A stretch of 64,000 nt of DNA from NCBI GenBank assembly GCA_043101845.1, contig JBICHN010000011.1:1240001-1304000 (forward strand), written 5' to 3'. The notes beneath the pieces are model-generated. The model searched no databases, was not told the DNA's origin, and was given only the letters and a program-made list of their open reading frames with translations. The translations under genes and the position numbers were made by a program. This document shows, piece after piece, positions 16,801 to 25,796 of this stretch (its first letter is position 1; each line of letters starts with the position of its first letter). Source of the DNA: JBICHN01 sp043101845 (GTDB lineage Bacteria; Planctomycetota; Phycisphaerae; Phycisphaerales; UBA5793).

Positions 16801-18468
16801 TCAGTTCACGGTCGTCGCGACGACATTGCTCGCGGCGCCGAACTGGACGGATTGAATCCAGAGATCGAGCCCGGCGGCGCCCGGCGGCACATTGAGCGTC
16901 CACTCCGCGTCGCCGTTCGCGTCGGTCGTCAGTCTTGCGCCAGCCTGCACCGGGTTGAGCAGTTCCACCGTCACATCAAGCTGATTGATCGCGGAATCAC
17001 CCCGTCCGGTTACGCTGTATCCGAGCCAGACCGAGGCGTTCGGCCGCGCGTCACGAACGGTGATCGTGGTGGGCTGTCCGGCGACGAGCGGCGGAACCTC
17101 GAGCAGAAACGGATTCGCGCGGAGATGCCAGACATCCTGTCCGCCGTTGTGCGTCGCCGCATAGGCGATGTGCGCGCCTTCGTCATCGGAGACCATCGTG
17201 ATGTAATCACCGATCTTCTGCTGCACGGGCCAGCCGATATTCGTCGAGAACTGCACCGCGAGACGCCGGTTGGGAGACCAGGTCACGCCGCCGTCTTCAC
17301 TGAACGCGTACCAGAGTTCGGACTCCGGCGTGGGATCACCGAGATCGTTTCGCGTGTCGAACCAGATCGCGTCGATTCGACCGTTCGGCGCCACACCCAT
17401 GGCCGGCATCCATTGGTATGCGTCATTGCCGAAGGCGTCGTCGTTCACCCGGATGTTCGTCTGCCAGGTCTGACCGCCGTCCACGGAACGAGCGAACTCA
17501 ATGTCCGCGTGGTCGTTCCGATCGCTCGACCAGAGCAGATACACCTCGCCGCGATGTGGCCCATTCGATCGATTGACATCGAGGTAGAGCTGGTGGAATC
17601 CGACCGGATTGATGTTCATGAAGCCGGGGTCGTTGTTTCGAGCGACCTGGAGGTCGAGACCGTTCTGACCGCCGCCCCCGAACGCGTCGAACCGCGGCGC
17701 TTGGGCGGGATCGTTCGCGTTCGTCGATTTCGTGATGTAGATCCAGTTGCGCGAGGTGTTCCGCCATGCCGCGTAGACCTCGCCGTCAATGCCGACCGCG
17801 TATTGGATCATCCATTGCGTTCCGCCCTCATCCGCGATCCGGATGGGATCGGAGAAGCTGACCCCGCCATCGGTCGACCGGACATAACAGTGGCCGCCGA
17901 GGTCGAAATTGTTCCACCCCGCGTGGATGAACCCGTCCCCAATGCCGCCGGTACGATCGATCGCCATCCACTCCTTGTCGCCGGGTGTCGCGGGATCCTG
18001 AACGGCGTTCACGATGGGCCAGGTCACGCCGCCGTCGACGCTCTGGTAGACATAGTGCTTCGTCGGTGGATTCGGTCGAAAGATCTCCGACCAGTAATAG
18101 AGCGTTCCATCCGAGTCGGGCACGATGAGCGGATCGGTACCTTGCGCGTTCGCGGGTTGGTCCGGGGGGGCCGGGAGCGGACCGTTGTTCGTCCAGGTCA
18201 CGCCGCCGTCGTGGGAATAGGCGACGCCTGCGAATCGGGCGTCCGAGGCGACGGTTGGAAAGTCCCGCCAGCCGACGACCACGATTGACGGGTCGATCGG
18301 GCTCACCGCGATCGACGGCTCGTTCGCCGCGTCGCCGATGATGTCAAAGCCGTTGGGATCGATGTTGACCTGTACCCCGGTCTGCGCCGCCGCCGGCGTG
18401 AGCGGTAAGACAAGCAGAACCAGGGTGGCGAAGGTCCCCGTGAGTGAGGCGCGGGCAAGATGCGGCAT
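16801..18468 (-). CDS. Secreted sialidase-like Asp-box protein (first copy)
   Basis: This 555-residue protein begins with a clear signal peptide ending near TPAAAQ. It has five Asp boxes (SHDGGVTW, SVDGGVTW, STDGGVSF, SVDGGQTW, SEDGGVTW), which predicts a six- or seven-bladed propeller of the sialidase/BNR type. A C-terminal beta domain of about 100 residues ends in ASNVVATTVN. It is the first gene of the minus-strand run that includes its paralogue and an M14 carboxypeptidase. A glycosidase, lyase or non-catalytic binding role are all possible; the sequence alone does not decide. Confidence 0.8.
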   Translation of the reverse strand: MPHLARASLTGTFATLVLLVLPLTPAAAQTGVQVNIDPNGFDIIGDAANEPSIAVSPIDPSIVVVGWRDFPTVASDARFAGVAYSHDGGVTWTNNGPLPAPPDQPANAQGTDPLIVPDSDGTLYYWSEIFRPNPPTKHYVYQSVDGGVTWPIVNAVQDPATPGDKEWMAIDRTGGIGDGFIHAGWNNFDLGGHCYVRSTDGGVSFSDPIRIADEGGTQWMIQYAVGIDGEVYAAWRNTSRNWIYITKSTNANDPAQAPRFDAFGGGGQNGLDLQVARNNDPGFMNINPVGFHQLYLDVNRSNGPHRGEVYLLWSSDRNDHADIEFARSVDGGQTWQTNIRVNDDAFGNDAYQWMPAMGVAPNGRIDAIWFDTRNDLGDPTPESELWYAFSEDGGVTWSPNRRLAVQFSTNIGWPVQQKIGDYITMVSDDEGAHIAYAATHNGGQDVWHLRANPFLLEVPPLVAGQPTTITVRDARPNASVWLGYSVTGRGDSAINQLDVTVELLNPVQAGARLTTDANGDAEWTLNVPPGAAGLDLWIQSVQFGAASNVVATTVN

Positions 18469-18784
18469 CGAAGTCGATCCTTTCAGGGTGAGGGAGTGGC
18501 CAGAGCCCAGCGGCGCGCCCGACTCGGAGAGTTCACCGGAGTCGCTCGAAGGCTCACACCGTATCAGATCAACCCGGGCGGGGGGCAGGGAAATTCCCGG
18601 GCGCAGCGGAGGTGGACGAAGGTTTTTCGATGGCCTGAAGGCGGATTCATTCTGAATTCAGCGAAGGCTCATCGACGCCCCTCATGAATTGTGAATCCGA
18701 AGGCGCCATCGTCGTTCCGGCGCCTCCTCGTTGAACTGATGAAACTCACTCGCACACCCGAGCTGTCGGGGGGAGATCGAACCC
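18469..18784. other. Divergent intergenic region, no gene seen
   Basis: These 316 bases separate the minus-strand sialidase-like gene from the plus-strand ferritin-like gene and should hold promoters for both. A hairpin can form from AGGCGCC at 18701-18707 and GGCGCCT at 18719-18725, about 60 bases before the ferritin-like start; it has no T-run. The stretch at about 18648-18662 is AT-rich compared with its surroundings (ATTCATTCTGAATTC) and may be part of a promoter or operator. No ORF here looks coding. Confidence 0.4.
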
Positions 18785-19279
18785 ATGAAGATCAAGAACC
18801 TCGAGGACTTTCTCGCGCACGAGCTGAAGGACCTCTACAGCGCCGAAACGCAGTTGACCAAGGCTTTGCCCAAGATGGCCAAGGCGGCGCACGACGAATC
18901 GCTCAAGAAGGCGTTCAAGAACCATCTCGATGAGACGCAGGAGCATGTGGAGCGCATCAAGCGCGTCTGCGAGATGCTCGATGTGCGGCCCGGTGGACAT
19001 AAGTGCAAAGGCATGGAAGGACTCATCGAGGAAGGCGAAGAACTGCTCAAGGAAGAGGATCTCGACGAGCATGTCATCGACGCGGCGCTCATCGCGGCCG
19101 CACAGCGCGTCGAGCACTACGAGATCGCCGGATACGGGTGCGCGATTACCCATTGCGAGCGCCTTGGATTCGAGGACGCCGCGGCGATTCTCCAGGAGAC
19201 GCTGGAGGAAGAGAAGAACGCGGACGAGAAGCTCACTGAAATCGCCGAGTCATCGGCGAACCCGGAAGCGGCCGCGTAA
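18785..19279 (+). CDS. Ferritin-like DUF892 (YciE/YciF-type) protein
   Basis: The 164 residues match the DUF892 ferritin-like family, four-helix bundles with metal-binding glutamates linked to stress responses. The N-terminal LEDFLAHELKDLYSAETQL is characteristic. Carboxylate and histidine residues recur in HLDETQEHVERI, RVEHYEIAGYG and the late LEEEKNADEKL helix. GGGGGGAG precedes the ATG. A strong hairpin terminator lies about 110 bases downstream, so this is probably a single-gene transcript. The biochemical role of this family is not settled. Confidence 0.92.
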   Translation: MKIKNLEDFLAHELKDLYSAETQLTKALPKMAKAAHDESLKKAFKNHLDETQEHVERIKRVCEMLDVRPGGHKCKGMEGLIEEGEELLKEEDLDEHVIDAALIAAAQRVEHYEIAGYGCAITHCERLGFEDAAAILQETLEEEKNADEKLTEIAESSANPEAAA

Positions 19280-19391
19280 CCAGGGTATTCCGCGGGACAT
19301 TAACCGGGTCGACCGGCGGCGTTGCTGGGCGGAGGGGGGTCCGGCGCCGCCGGTCCGATCCGATGCGTTCACGACGACCGAGTGGCGACGA

Positions 19392-19424
19392 ACCCGCGGC
19401 CTGGCGGCCGCGGGTGTGTCTTTT
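19392..19424 (+). terminator. Rho-independent terminator after the ferritin-like gene
   Basis: A perfect ten-base stem, ACCCGCGGCC with GGCCGCGGGT, encloses a four-base TGGC loop and is followed by GTGTCTTTT. The T-run lies on the plus strand, so it ends transcription of the gene at 18785-19279. Confidence 0.75.
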
Positions 19425-19445
19425 CGGGCGTTCCACAGAGGGAAA

Positions 19446-19518
19446 TGGAGCGGACCGGGATCGAACCGGCAACCTCTGGCTTGCAAAGCCAGCGCTCTCC
19501 CAATTGAGCTACCGCCCC
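19446..19518 (-). tRNA. tRNA-Ala (anticodon TGC)
   Basis: Read on the minus strand, the 73 bases form a cloverleaf with acceptor GGGGCGG pairing with CCGCTCC. This includes the G3-U70 wobble that identifies alanine tRNAs. The anticodon stem CTGGC/GCCAG encloses TTTGCAA, giving anticodon TGC (reading GCA and related codons). The T arm has GGTTCGATCCC and the discriminator is A. CCA is not encoded. Confidence 0.97.
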
Positions 19519-19702
19519 GCAGGGGCCATGATAGGGGGATCGAAGATCGGGAACGCGCCCGGCGCCGTCAATTGTCAAGTCCTGACTAAGAAGTCGCCGG
19601 CTGATTCGTGGGATCCGATGAGGCGGCGCCGCGCGCCTTCGATCGGTCGTGCGCGACTGAAAACCGCCGGTTCCTGAGCCCGCTGTTCCCCGGAGGTCGG
19701 CC

Positions 19703-22129
19703 ATGACTTCTACGCCTGCACGCCCGTCCGTCACCGCGATCCTCGCGATCCTGGTCCTCATCTTCGCCGGCGTCCATGAACCTGCGGTGGCGTCCGGGGT
19801 ACTTGTGCCGAGCGGATCGGATTCGAAGGCGATACGGATCGTTGATCATCTGGTCGACGCCACAATCGATCGCGGCGTTGCGATTACAAAGGTCGAGCAG
19901 GTCTTCGAGAATACGACGAACGGCCGTCTCGAGGCGACCTACATCTTCCCGATACCGGAAGGCGCAGACCTCACCGGATTCAAGATGTCGTTCAACGGCA
20001 AGATGGTTGAGGGCGAAGTGCTTCCCGCCGACAAGGCGCGGCAGATCTACGAAGACATCGTGCGCCGGCAGCGCGATCCGGGCCTCATCGAATTCATCGG
20101 TCGTCGACTTCTGCGAGCGCGCATCTTTCCGATCGAGCCGCACTCGAAGACCACGATCGAACTCGAGTACCAGCAGATCGTCGAGCCCGTAAGCGGGATG
20201 GCTCGCTACCGCTATCCGCTGCGCACTCCCTGTGAGGACAGCTATGCGTACGGCACGGTGCGCTTCGATGTCACGGTAAAGACCGACGCCCCGCTCAAGA
20301 CGGTCTGGTCTCCGACACACACGGCGGAAGTCGTGCGGAACGGCGAGCATGAAGCGCGGGTCGTCTTCGAAGCGGCGGGTGCGCGGCTCGATACCGATTT
20401 CGCCCTGCTCTACGACACGGATGAGCAGGACATCGGCCTCTCGTTGATCGCGAACCGCCCCGACGAGGCCGAGCCGGGTCACTTCGTCCTCATTCTGAGT
20501 CCGAAGGCGCTTTGGGACGAGGGCGAATCGACGCCGCAGGATTATGTGTTCGTCGTCGACACTTCCGGATCGATGGCGCGCGAAGGGAAACTCGAGCAGG
20601 CGCGAGAGGCCCTCGGCTACTGCATTGACCGACTGGAGAACGAGGACCGATTCTCGATCGTCCGGTTTTCGACGGGTTATGACCTGCTCTTCGATTCGTT
20701 GCGTTTCGCCGACATGGAGTCGAAGCAGGCGGCGCGTGACATGATCGACAACTTCAAGGCGACCGGCGGAACGAACATCCATGACGCGCTGCAGTCGGCG
20801 ATCGGCTTACGCGAGGAGGGGACCGAGCGGCCGTTCGTCGTGGTCTTCCTGACGGATGGCCAGGGTGACCAGGCGCGAGAAGTCGTGGAGGAGATGCTCG
20901 CGAAGGAGACGGCCGGATTCGCGAATCGCGTACGACTCTTTCCGTTCGGCGTCGGTCATGATGTGAACACGAAGCTGCTCGACGCGCTCGCGACCGGGTA
21001 TCAAGGCGCGCCGACCTATGTGCAGCCCGGCGAGAACCTCGAGTACGCGCTCGGTGATTTCTTCGCCATCTTCAGTGAGCCGGCGCTTACGGATCTCAAA
21101 CTCACGCTGCCCGACGCGATCATCACCGAGAAGTTTCCCCCGTCGCCGGGTGACCTGTACCACGGGCGTCAGCTTGTCATCGCCGGTCAGTTCGAGAAGC
21201 CGGTGACCGGCGCGGTCAGGTTGACTGGCAGTCGGGGTGGAGAGCGCGTGCAGTATGTATGGGACGCCGTGTCGTTTGAGCCGGCGTCCGAGGCGTGGTA
21301 TGTGTCACGACTCTGGGCCGGGCGCAAGGTCGCGTACCTCCTCGACCGGATTCGACTTACCGGTGAGTCACCCGAACTCGTCGACGAAGTCGTCGCGCTC
21401 GCGTCCGAGTACGGCATCCAGACTCCGTATTCGAGTTGGCTCGTGGCGCCGGAGATCGAAGCGCGCGCCGGAATTCGACTGGGGCGCGGCGGCGGGGAAG
21501 GTCGGGCTCCGTTTGACCGCGGTCCGGCCCCCGCGAGCCGCCGATTGCAAGATCGCGTCGAGGATCTGGCGAGTCCAGGCCTCGGCGGCGAGGGCGGCCC
21601 AAGGAATCACGAAGGCGGCGTCTTCTTCGGCGAGTCGGCGAGCCCGGAGATCACACAAGCCGACCGCGACGAACTCCGCGAAGTTGAACTCCTCATGCTC
21701 GGCGCCGCTGAGGAATCGGGCGAAGACGCCGTCACCGTCGCGGCGAAGATGGCTCGAGCGCGGTACGCGAACGCCGCCGATGTCGGTCGCTTGAATGCGC
21801 GGCTTCTCGCAGTCCGAACGATCGATGACCGCAGTTTCCACAACATCCGAGGCGTGCTCGTCGACGACGCATTCGGCGCCGCGGAGAAGGCGCCCGACAC
21901 GCTGGCGATCAAGTTCGGATCGGACGCCTATTTCGATGTCGTCGGCATTCGACCAGATCTGCGCAAGGCGCTCGCGAGTGGCCGGTCGATCATCGTCATG
22001 GTGACGGACAACCTGGCACTCATCGTTCATCCGGAATCCGGCGCGGAAGAGCTGACCGATGCTCAAAGAGAGGTTGTCCGCACGGGTCTTGCCGCGACGA
22101 AAGAGTCCGATCGGGATTCTGACGGCTGA
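19703..22129 (+). CDS. Secreted VIT and von Willebrand A domain protein
   Basis: The 808-residue protein has a signal peptide (about 1-31). A VIT domain follows at about 35-165, including ATYIFPIPEGADLTGF and IYEDIVRRQRDPGLIE. A VWA domain starts near residue 283, with the metal-site motif DYVFVVDTSGSM (D-x-S-x-S). Proteins with this pairing resemble inter-alpha-trypsin inhibitor heavy chains and usually mediate protein binding at the surface or in the periplasm. No C-terminal membrane anchor or sorting signal is obvious. The tail (about 595-800) is less conserved and partly acidic. It is convergent with the pseudopilin gene at 22173. Function beyond adhesion or complex assembly is unknown. 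Confidence 0.88.
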   Translation: MTSTPARPSVTAILAILVLIFAGVHEPAVASGVLVPSGSDSKAIRIVDHLVDATIDRGVAITKVEQVFENTTNGRLEATYIFPIPEGADLTGFKMSFNGKMVEGEVLPADKARQIYEDIVRRQRDPGLIEFIGRRLLRARIFPIEPHSKTTIELEYQQIVEPVSGMARYRYPLRTPCEDSYAYGTVRFDVTVKTDAPLKTVWSPTHTAEVVRNGEHEARVVFEAAGARLDTDFALLYDTDEQDIGLSLIANRPDEAEPGHFVLILSPKALWDEGESTPQDYVFVVDTSGSMAREGKLEQAREALGYCIDRLENEDRFSIVRFSTGYDLLFDSLRFADMESKQAARDMIDNFKATGGTNIHDALQSAIGLREEGTERPFVVVFLTDGQGDQAREVVEEMLAKETAGFANRVRLFPFGVGHDVNTKLLDALATGYQGAPTYVQPGENLEYALGDFFAIFSEPALTDLKLTLPDAIITEKFPPSPGDLYHGRQLVIAGQFEKPVTGAVRLTGSRGGERVQYVWDAVSFEPASEAWYVSRLWAGRKVAYLLDRIRLTGESPELVDEVVALASEYGIQTPYSSWLVAPEIEARAGIRLGRGGGEGRAPFDRGPAPASRRLQDRVEDLASPGLGGEGGPRNHEGGVFFGESASPEITQADRDELREVELLMLGAAEESGEDAVTVAAKMARARYANAADVGRLNARLLAVRTIDDRSFHNIRGVLVDDAFGAAEKAPDTLAIKFGSDAYFDVVGIRPDLRKALASGRSIIVMVTDNLALIVHPESGAEELTDAQREVVRTGLAATKESDRDSDG

Positions 22130-22172
22130 ACGGCGCAGGTCCGGATCGGGAACAAATCGAATAGGGCCGCCG

Positions 22173-22655
22173 CTACCGCATGAGAATGTGGTAGTAGCGG
22201 TCGTTGTCGATCTTCTGAAAGGTACCCGTGGCCAAGTCACCGTCGTCGTAGATCTCATCGATGCCGACCATGAACGCGTCGTCGCGGACTACGCCGCCTC
22301 CGAAAAAGTGGACGCCGAGGGCGGAGGTAACCCCGTACGAGTTGAGTTCAGCATCCCAGACCCCGCCGACGGGCGTGGGGCGTTCCCAGCCATCTTCGTC
22401 GACATACGGCTCGAACCCCGCCGGGCAGACGCCGGACGAGGAGTCCTCGAGATACTCGCCCGTCTTGACGCGGTAGACCTCCGCGGCTTCGGCGAACATC
22501 TTGATGTCGGCGATGAACGCGCCCTTCGCCGCATCGCCGCTCGCGTCTCCAACCATGGCGATCACGACCGACGCAAGGACGCCGAGAATGACTACGACGA
22601 TGAGAACCTCAACGAGCGTGAACGCGTGGCGGATTGTTCGCGAGACCGAGGGCAT
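22173..22655 (-). CDS. GspG-like pseudopilin
   Basis: This 160-residue protein starts with a short basic leader and AFTLVEVLIVVVILGVLAS, the prepilin-peptidase cleavage and helix region with Glu at +5. The rest resembles type II secretion major pseudopilin GspG only loosely, ending in acidic, glycine-rich sequence (DEIYDDGDLATGTF). It is shorter than and unrelated in its C-terminus to the H-X9-DG pseudopilin at 5638. No other secretion gene adjoins it, so it may serve a secretion or pilus machine encoded elsewhere. Confidence 0.85.
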   Translation of the reverse strand: MPSVSRTIRHAFTLVEVLIVVVILGVLASVVIAMVGDASGDAAKGAFIADIKMFAEAAEVYRVKTGEYLEDSSSGVCPAGFEPYVDEDGWERPTPVGGVWDAELNSYGVTSALGVHFFGGGVVRDDAFMVGIDEIYDDGDLATGTFQKIDNDRYYHILMR

Positions 22656-22774
22656 CCCCCGGAGTATCCGATCTCAGCGAGCTCGCGTTCAGCGATTCGT
22701 CCAGGCCCGCGACGACGAGGCGGTTGCCCAGTCGGCATGAGCCGGATCGCTTTCCGTGCGCGGGCCGATAACGC

Positions 22775-23770
22775 TCAGTCATTGAGCTCGAGCACTTCGC
22801 GCACGGCACGGACCACCGGATCGTGGAGCTTGCCGTTCGTAACCACGACGCCGAGATTATCGCGCAGCGTGCGCCCGATCGAGAAATCGAGTTCGTCGCC
22901 TCGACAGTCGGTAACACGACCGCCGGCTTCGCGGATGACCATGACGCCGGCCGCATGATCCCAGATCTTTTCTTCGTAGCCCTTCTTCGTGGGAAGGCGG
23001 AGATAGATCGAGGCGTCGCCGCGTGAGACCGCGGCGTACTTGCACTGACTGTCAATTCGATAGGGTGGCGCCGTGATCCCCAGCTTCTCCGCGACCTTCG
23101 CTGAATCGTCCTGCGACGAGTGCGCCGATTCGACAGACTCGCAGAAATTCGCCTCGGATGGATCGGTGATTCCGGTCACTGAGATTCGCTCTTCCGTTTC
23201 GGAATCGAGTCGGCGCATGAAGGCGCCCGAGTCCTTCTCGGCGATGAAGACACAGCCCTTCGAGCCGTCGAAGTCGCGTCCGTCATGCGGAAGATTCGGA
23301 CAGCCGAGCACACCGAGCACCACCTCACCGTTCTCAATGAGAGCGAGCGCAACCGCGTACTGGTCGCCGCGAAGGAAACCCTTCGTTCCGTCGATCGGAT
23401 CAAGCGTCCAATGCCGTCCGCCGGCGCCGCCTTCGTGTACCCCGCGATCAATCGCCTTGAGAACTTCCGCCTCATCGAGCCCCGGCGTGATCTCCCGGAC
23501 ATGCCGGACGACCTGATCCTTCAGCGCCGCGTTCGCGGGATCACGCAGAGCCTTCGCGTCTTCCTCGCCGACCATCGGGTCGTCCGGAAAGACCGTCATG
23601 AGATCGTGGCACACGACCGCCTGGGCGCCGTAATCGGCGACCGTCACGGGCGACTTGTCCTTCTTCGCCAGCGTGTCTTCCGTCACGAGGTTCGCCTGAA
23701 CCTTCTGGCAGAGGCGACAGGCTTTCAGGACGGCCTCGACGGCGGCCCGGCGTTCGGCGGCGTAGGACAT
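22775..23770 (-). CDS. 3'(2'),5'-bisphosphate nucleotidase (HAL2/SAL1-type)
   Basis: This 331-residue member of the inositol monophosphatase superfamily should dephosphorylate 3'-phosphoadenosine 5'-phosphate (PAP), the by-product of sulfotransferases. Metal-binding motifs are visible: MVGEEDAKAL, WTLDPIDGTKGFLRGDQYA (the DPIDGTK core) and IWDHAAGVMVIREAGG. The early TVADYGAQAV segment is typical of the HAL2/SAL1 branch rather than of simple inositol phosphatases. The ATG at 23770 is chosen because GGGGAG lies nine bases upstream; the frame is open to 23800. A sulfotransferase at 54490 would generate its expected substrate. Confidence 0.9.
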   Translation of the reverse strand: MSYAAERRAAVEAVLKACRLCQKVQANLVTEDTLAKKDKSPVTVADYGAQAVVCHDLMTVFPDDPMVGEEDAKALRDPANAALKDQVVRHVREITPGLDEAEVLKAIDRGVHEGGAGGRHWTLDPIDGTKGFLRGDQYAVALALIENGEVVLGVLGCPNLPHDGRDFDGSKGCVFIAEKDSGAFMRRLDSETEERISVTGITDPSEANFCESVESAHSSQDDSAKVAEKLGITAPPYRIDSQCKYAAVSRGDASIYLRLPTKKGYEEKIWDHAAGVMVIREAGGRVTDCRGDELDFSIGRTLRDNLGVVVTNGKLHDPVVRAVREVLELND

Positions 23771-23864
23771 CGCGTGCATCTCCCCGATGATCGTTCGCAT
23801 CGTGCTGATTCAGTTCGGCTCAAGGACATGGGCTCGAATCTAGGCGGAGGGTCGGCGAGAAACA

Positions 23865-24566
23865 ATGTCCGCTTTTGCGAAGGGGTCGCGCCACGGCGTC
23901 ATTCGTTGGGGTGGACCGTCAAGGATCGCCGATACGACGGTCATGCCCGGACCAGACACACTCTTCATCTCACTGGCGGACTTCGGATCGCTCGCGGCAA
24001 TGTCGCTTGAAGAAGCGCCCGAGAAGTCGCTCGTCTGGCGACCGACGCTCGGTGATGGCCACGATGACGACCGGTCCCGCGCCGTGAGCGCTCAGGCGCA
24101 CGCGTACGGGATCACGCAGATTGTCGAGGCGCCGCTGCAGCCGCTGCTCACGGCGACGATCGATCCGGACTGGCCTGACGATCTCGGCGTTCTGCTGCTT
24201 GCCGCGGCCCGAGAGGCCCGGGCGCGAGGCTGTCGTCGAGTTGTCTGGACCGGTCACCACGGCCGGGCGTTCGAGTCCTTCTCCCGATCGTGCGAAACGA
24301 TCATGCTCGTGAACGAAGTTCTCGCTCAGGCCGGCGGATTGACCACGGCGCCGATCGAGGCGCCGCTCCTCGAATCGACGGACGCGCAGGTGGTTGAACT
24401 CGCGGATCGAGGCGTGGCGCCTCTCGAATCGGCGTGGTGGCGCCGCGACTGCCCGGGCGTTTCGCCTTGCGGCGGCTGTAAGGATTGCAATCGATGGCTT
24501 GAGGCGTTCGAAGCCGCGCGGGTCGTGTGGCCCTGGCCGATCGCCATGAGCGCCACGGGCGCCTGA
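23865..24566 (+). CDS. QueC-like protein lacking the PP-loop
   Basis: This 233-residue protein resembles 7-cyano-7-deazaguanine synthase (QueC) along its length. The C-terminal zinc site is present as four cysteines, 196, 202, 205 and 208, in CPGVSPCGGCKDC. Before it, IEAPLLESTDAQVVELADRG matches the QueC segment that precedes this site. The ATP pyrophosphatase loop SGGxDS, essential for adenylation in QueC, is replaced near residue 36 by SLADFGS. It is therefore probably not a working QueC. It could be a regulatory or scaffold paralogue or an enzyme with changed chemistry. No queuosine genes adjoin it. The start could instead be the ATG at 23943. Confidence 0.65.
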   Translation: MSAFAKGSRHGVIRWGGPSRIADTTVMPGPDTLFISLADFGSLAAMSLEEAPEKSLVWRPTLGDGHDDDRSRAVSAQAHAYGITQIVEAPLQPLLTATIDPDWPDDLGVLLLAAAREARARGCRRVVWTGHHGRAFESFSRSCETIMLVNEVLAQAGGLTTAPIEAPLLESTDAQVVELADRGVAPLESAWWRRDCPGVSPCGGCKDCNRWLEAFEAARVVWPWPIAMSATGA

Positions 24567-24594
24567 TGGTTCGGCCTCGAGGAATCTGAATCAT

Positions 24595-25578
24595 TTAGAT
24601 GGGTCGACGGAGCGGGGCCGAGGTCGCCGGCTCTTTCACCGTCGCGGGTTCGCGCGCCGGTGGCTCTTCGACTCTCGCGGCGGGCTTCGGCTTCGCGGCC
24701 GGAAGGTGCGCGAGACCAGATGCGGACGAGGGTTCCGCGGATGGGCTCGGAGCGACCGTCGTGCGGAGGGCGCTCGCATTTCGGCCGCCACCAACGAGGC
24801 TGCCCGCATCGCGATTACTCGCCTCCTCTTCGATCTGGATCTCGAATTCGCTCGGACCCTTGCTCAGGACGGCGCCTTCGACGCCCGCGCGATAGCCGAG
24901 CCCGATCAGTATGGTGGCAATCGTCGCGACCCCGGGGAGCAGGAGGAATCTTCCGTAGAACAACACCGCGGGCGCCGCGGTTTCGCCGCCGGCGAGGTAG
25001 GCCTCGCTCTCGGCGACCATGTTCGCGTAGCTGGTAAAGAGGCCGGGGTAGGGAATCTCCGGAATCCATGCCTGCCACGGCAACGCAAGACAGAGAATGG
25101 CCGCCGCCCATGTCGTGGCGTGCACGACGCGCGCCACCCCCGGCGCGCGGGCTGCGACGGCGATTGATCCTCCATTGAACAGGAGCAGCACGAGCCACGC
25201 CAATCCGGCGAGGCCGGCCCCGTGCGCGATCTGCGAGGCGACACGCAGCCACACATCGGCCTTCGTCACCGCGATGTTCGGGTCGATCGGCTCGGCGTCT
25301 CCGGACGCGGCTGAGGCCTCCGATGATTCATCATTGGTCGCCGGCGACTCGGTCCGCGGCCGGGCGGCGGTTCGGACGCGATCGCCGGATACGACCGTTG
25401 GCGGCGTCGGGGTCGATTCCGCCACATTGCTCTGACGCACATCCGTAAAGTTCACGAACGCCCAGGCGAGAATCTGCACGACGAGGGCCAGGCCGACGAC
25501 CCAGCACGCGGCGCTCACGCCGAAGCGGAGGTGCCCAAGGGCGTCGGAAGTCGCTCTGGAGGGTTCATGGTGATTCAT
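24595..25578 (-). CDS. Membrane protein of unknown function
   Basis: I do not recognise a family. The 327 residues contain about four hydrophobic segments: roughly 18-42, 115-140, 150-170 and 205-230. A low-complexity linker (about 50-100, rich in Thr, Pro, Ser, Glu) separates the first from the rest, and a cytoplasmic-looking tail (about 240-327) is rich in Pro, Ala and Glu. The first half of the tail contains acidic EFEIQIEEEA. It is convergent with the QueC-like gene (28-base gap) and divergent from mqnC. No function can be assigned. Confidence 0.75.
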   Translation of the reverse strand: MNHHEPSRATSDALGHLRFGVSAACWVVGLALVVQILAWAFVNFTDVRQSNVAESTPTPPTVVSGDRVRTAARPRTESPATNDESSEASAASGDAEPIDPNIAVTKADVWLRVASQIAHGAGLAGLAWLVLLLFNGGSIAVAARAPGVARVVHATTWAAAILCLALPWQAWIPEIPYPGLFTSYANMVAESEAYLAGGETAAPAVLFYGRFLLLPGVATIATILIGLGYRAGVEGAVLSKGPSEFEIQIEEEASNRDAGSLVGGGRNASALRTTVAPSPSAEPSSASGLAHLPAAKPKPAARVEEPPAREPATVKEPATSAPLRRPI

Positions 25579-25796
25579 GCAGGCTCGCCTCGAGGCCTTG
25601 TGCCGGACGCCAACCGAAGGCGCCGAAGTCGGTTATCGGCGAATCAGACGGCCGACTCCTGCGCAATCGGGCGCCCGACGAGAGGTCATTTGAAATGAGG
25701 CCCGATGCACTCGTCCGATAGCCTGAATCTGACTCGCTGGCGGAGCGTGACGCCTCCCGACGCCTATCGTTTCATCTCGACTGGGCCAGGAGCCGC

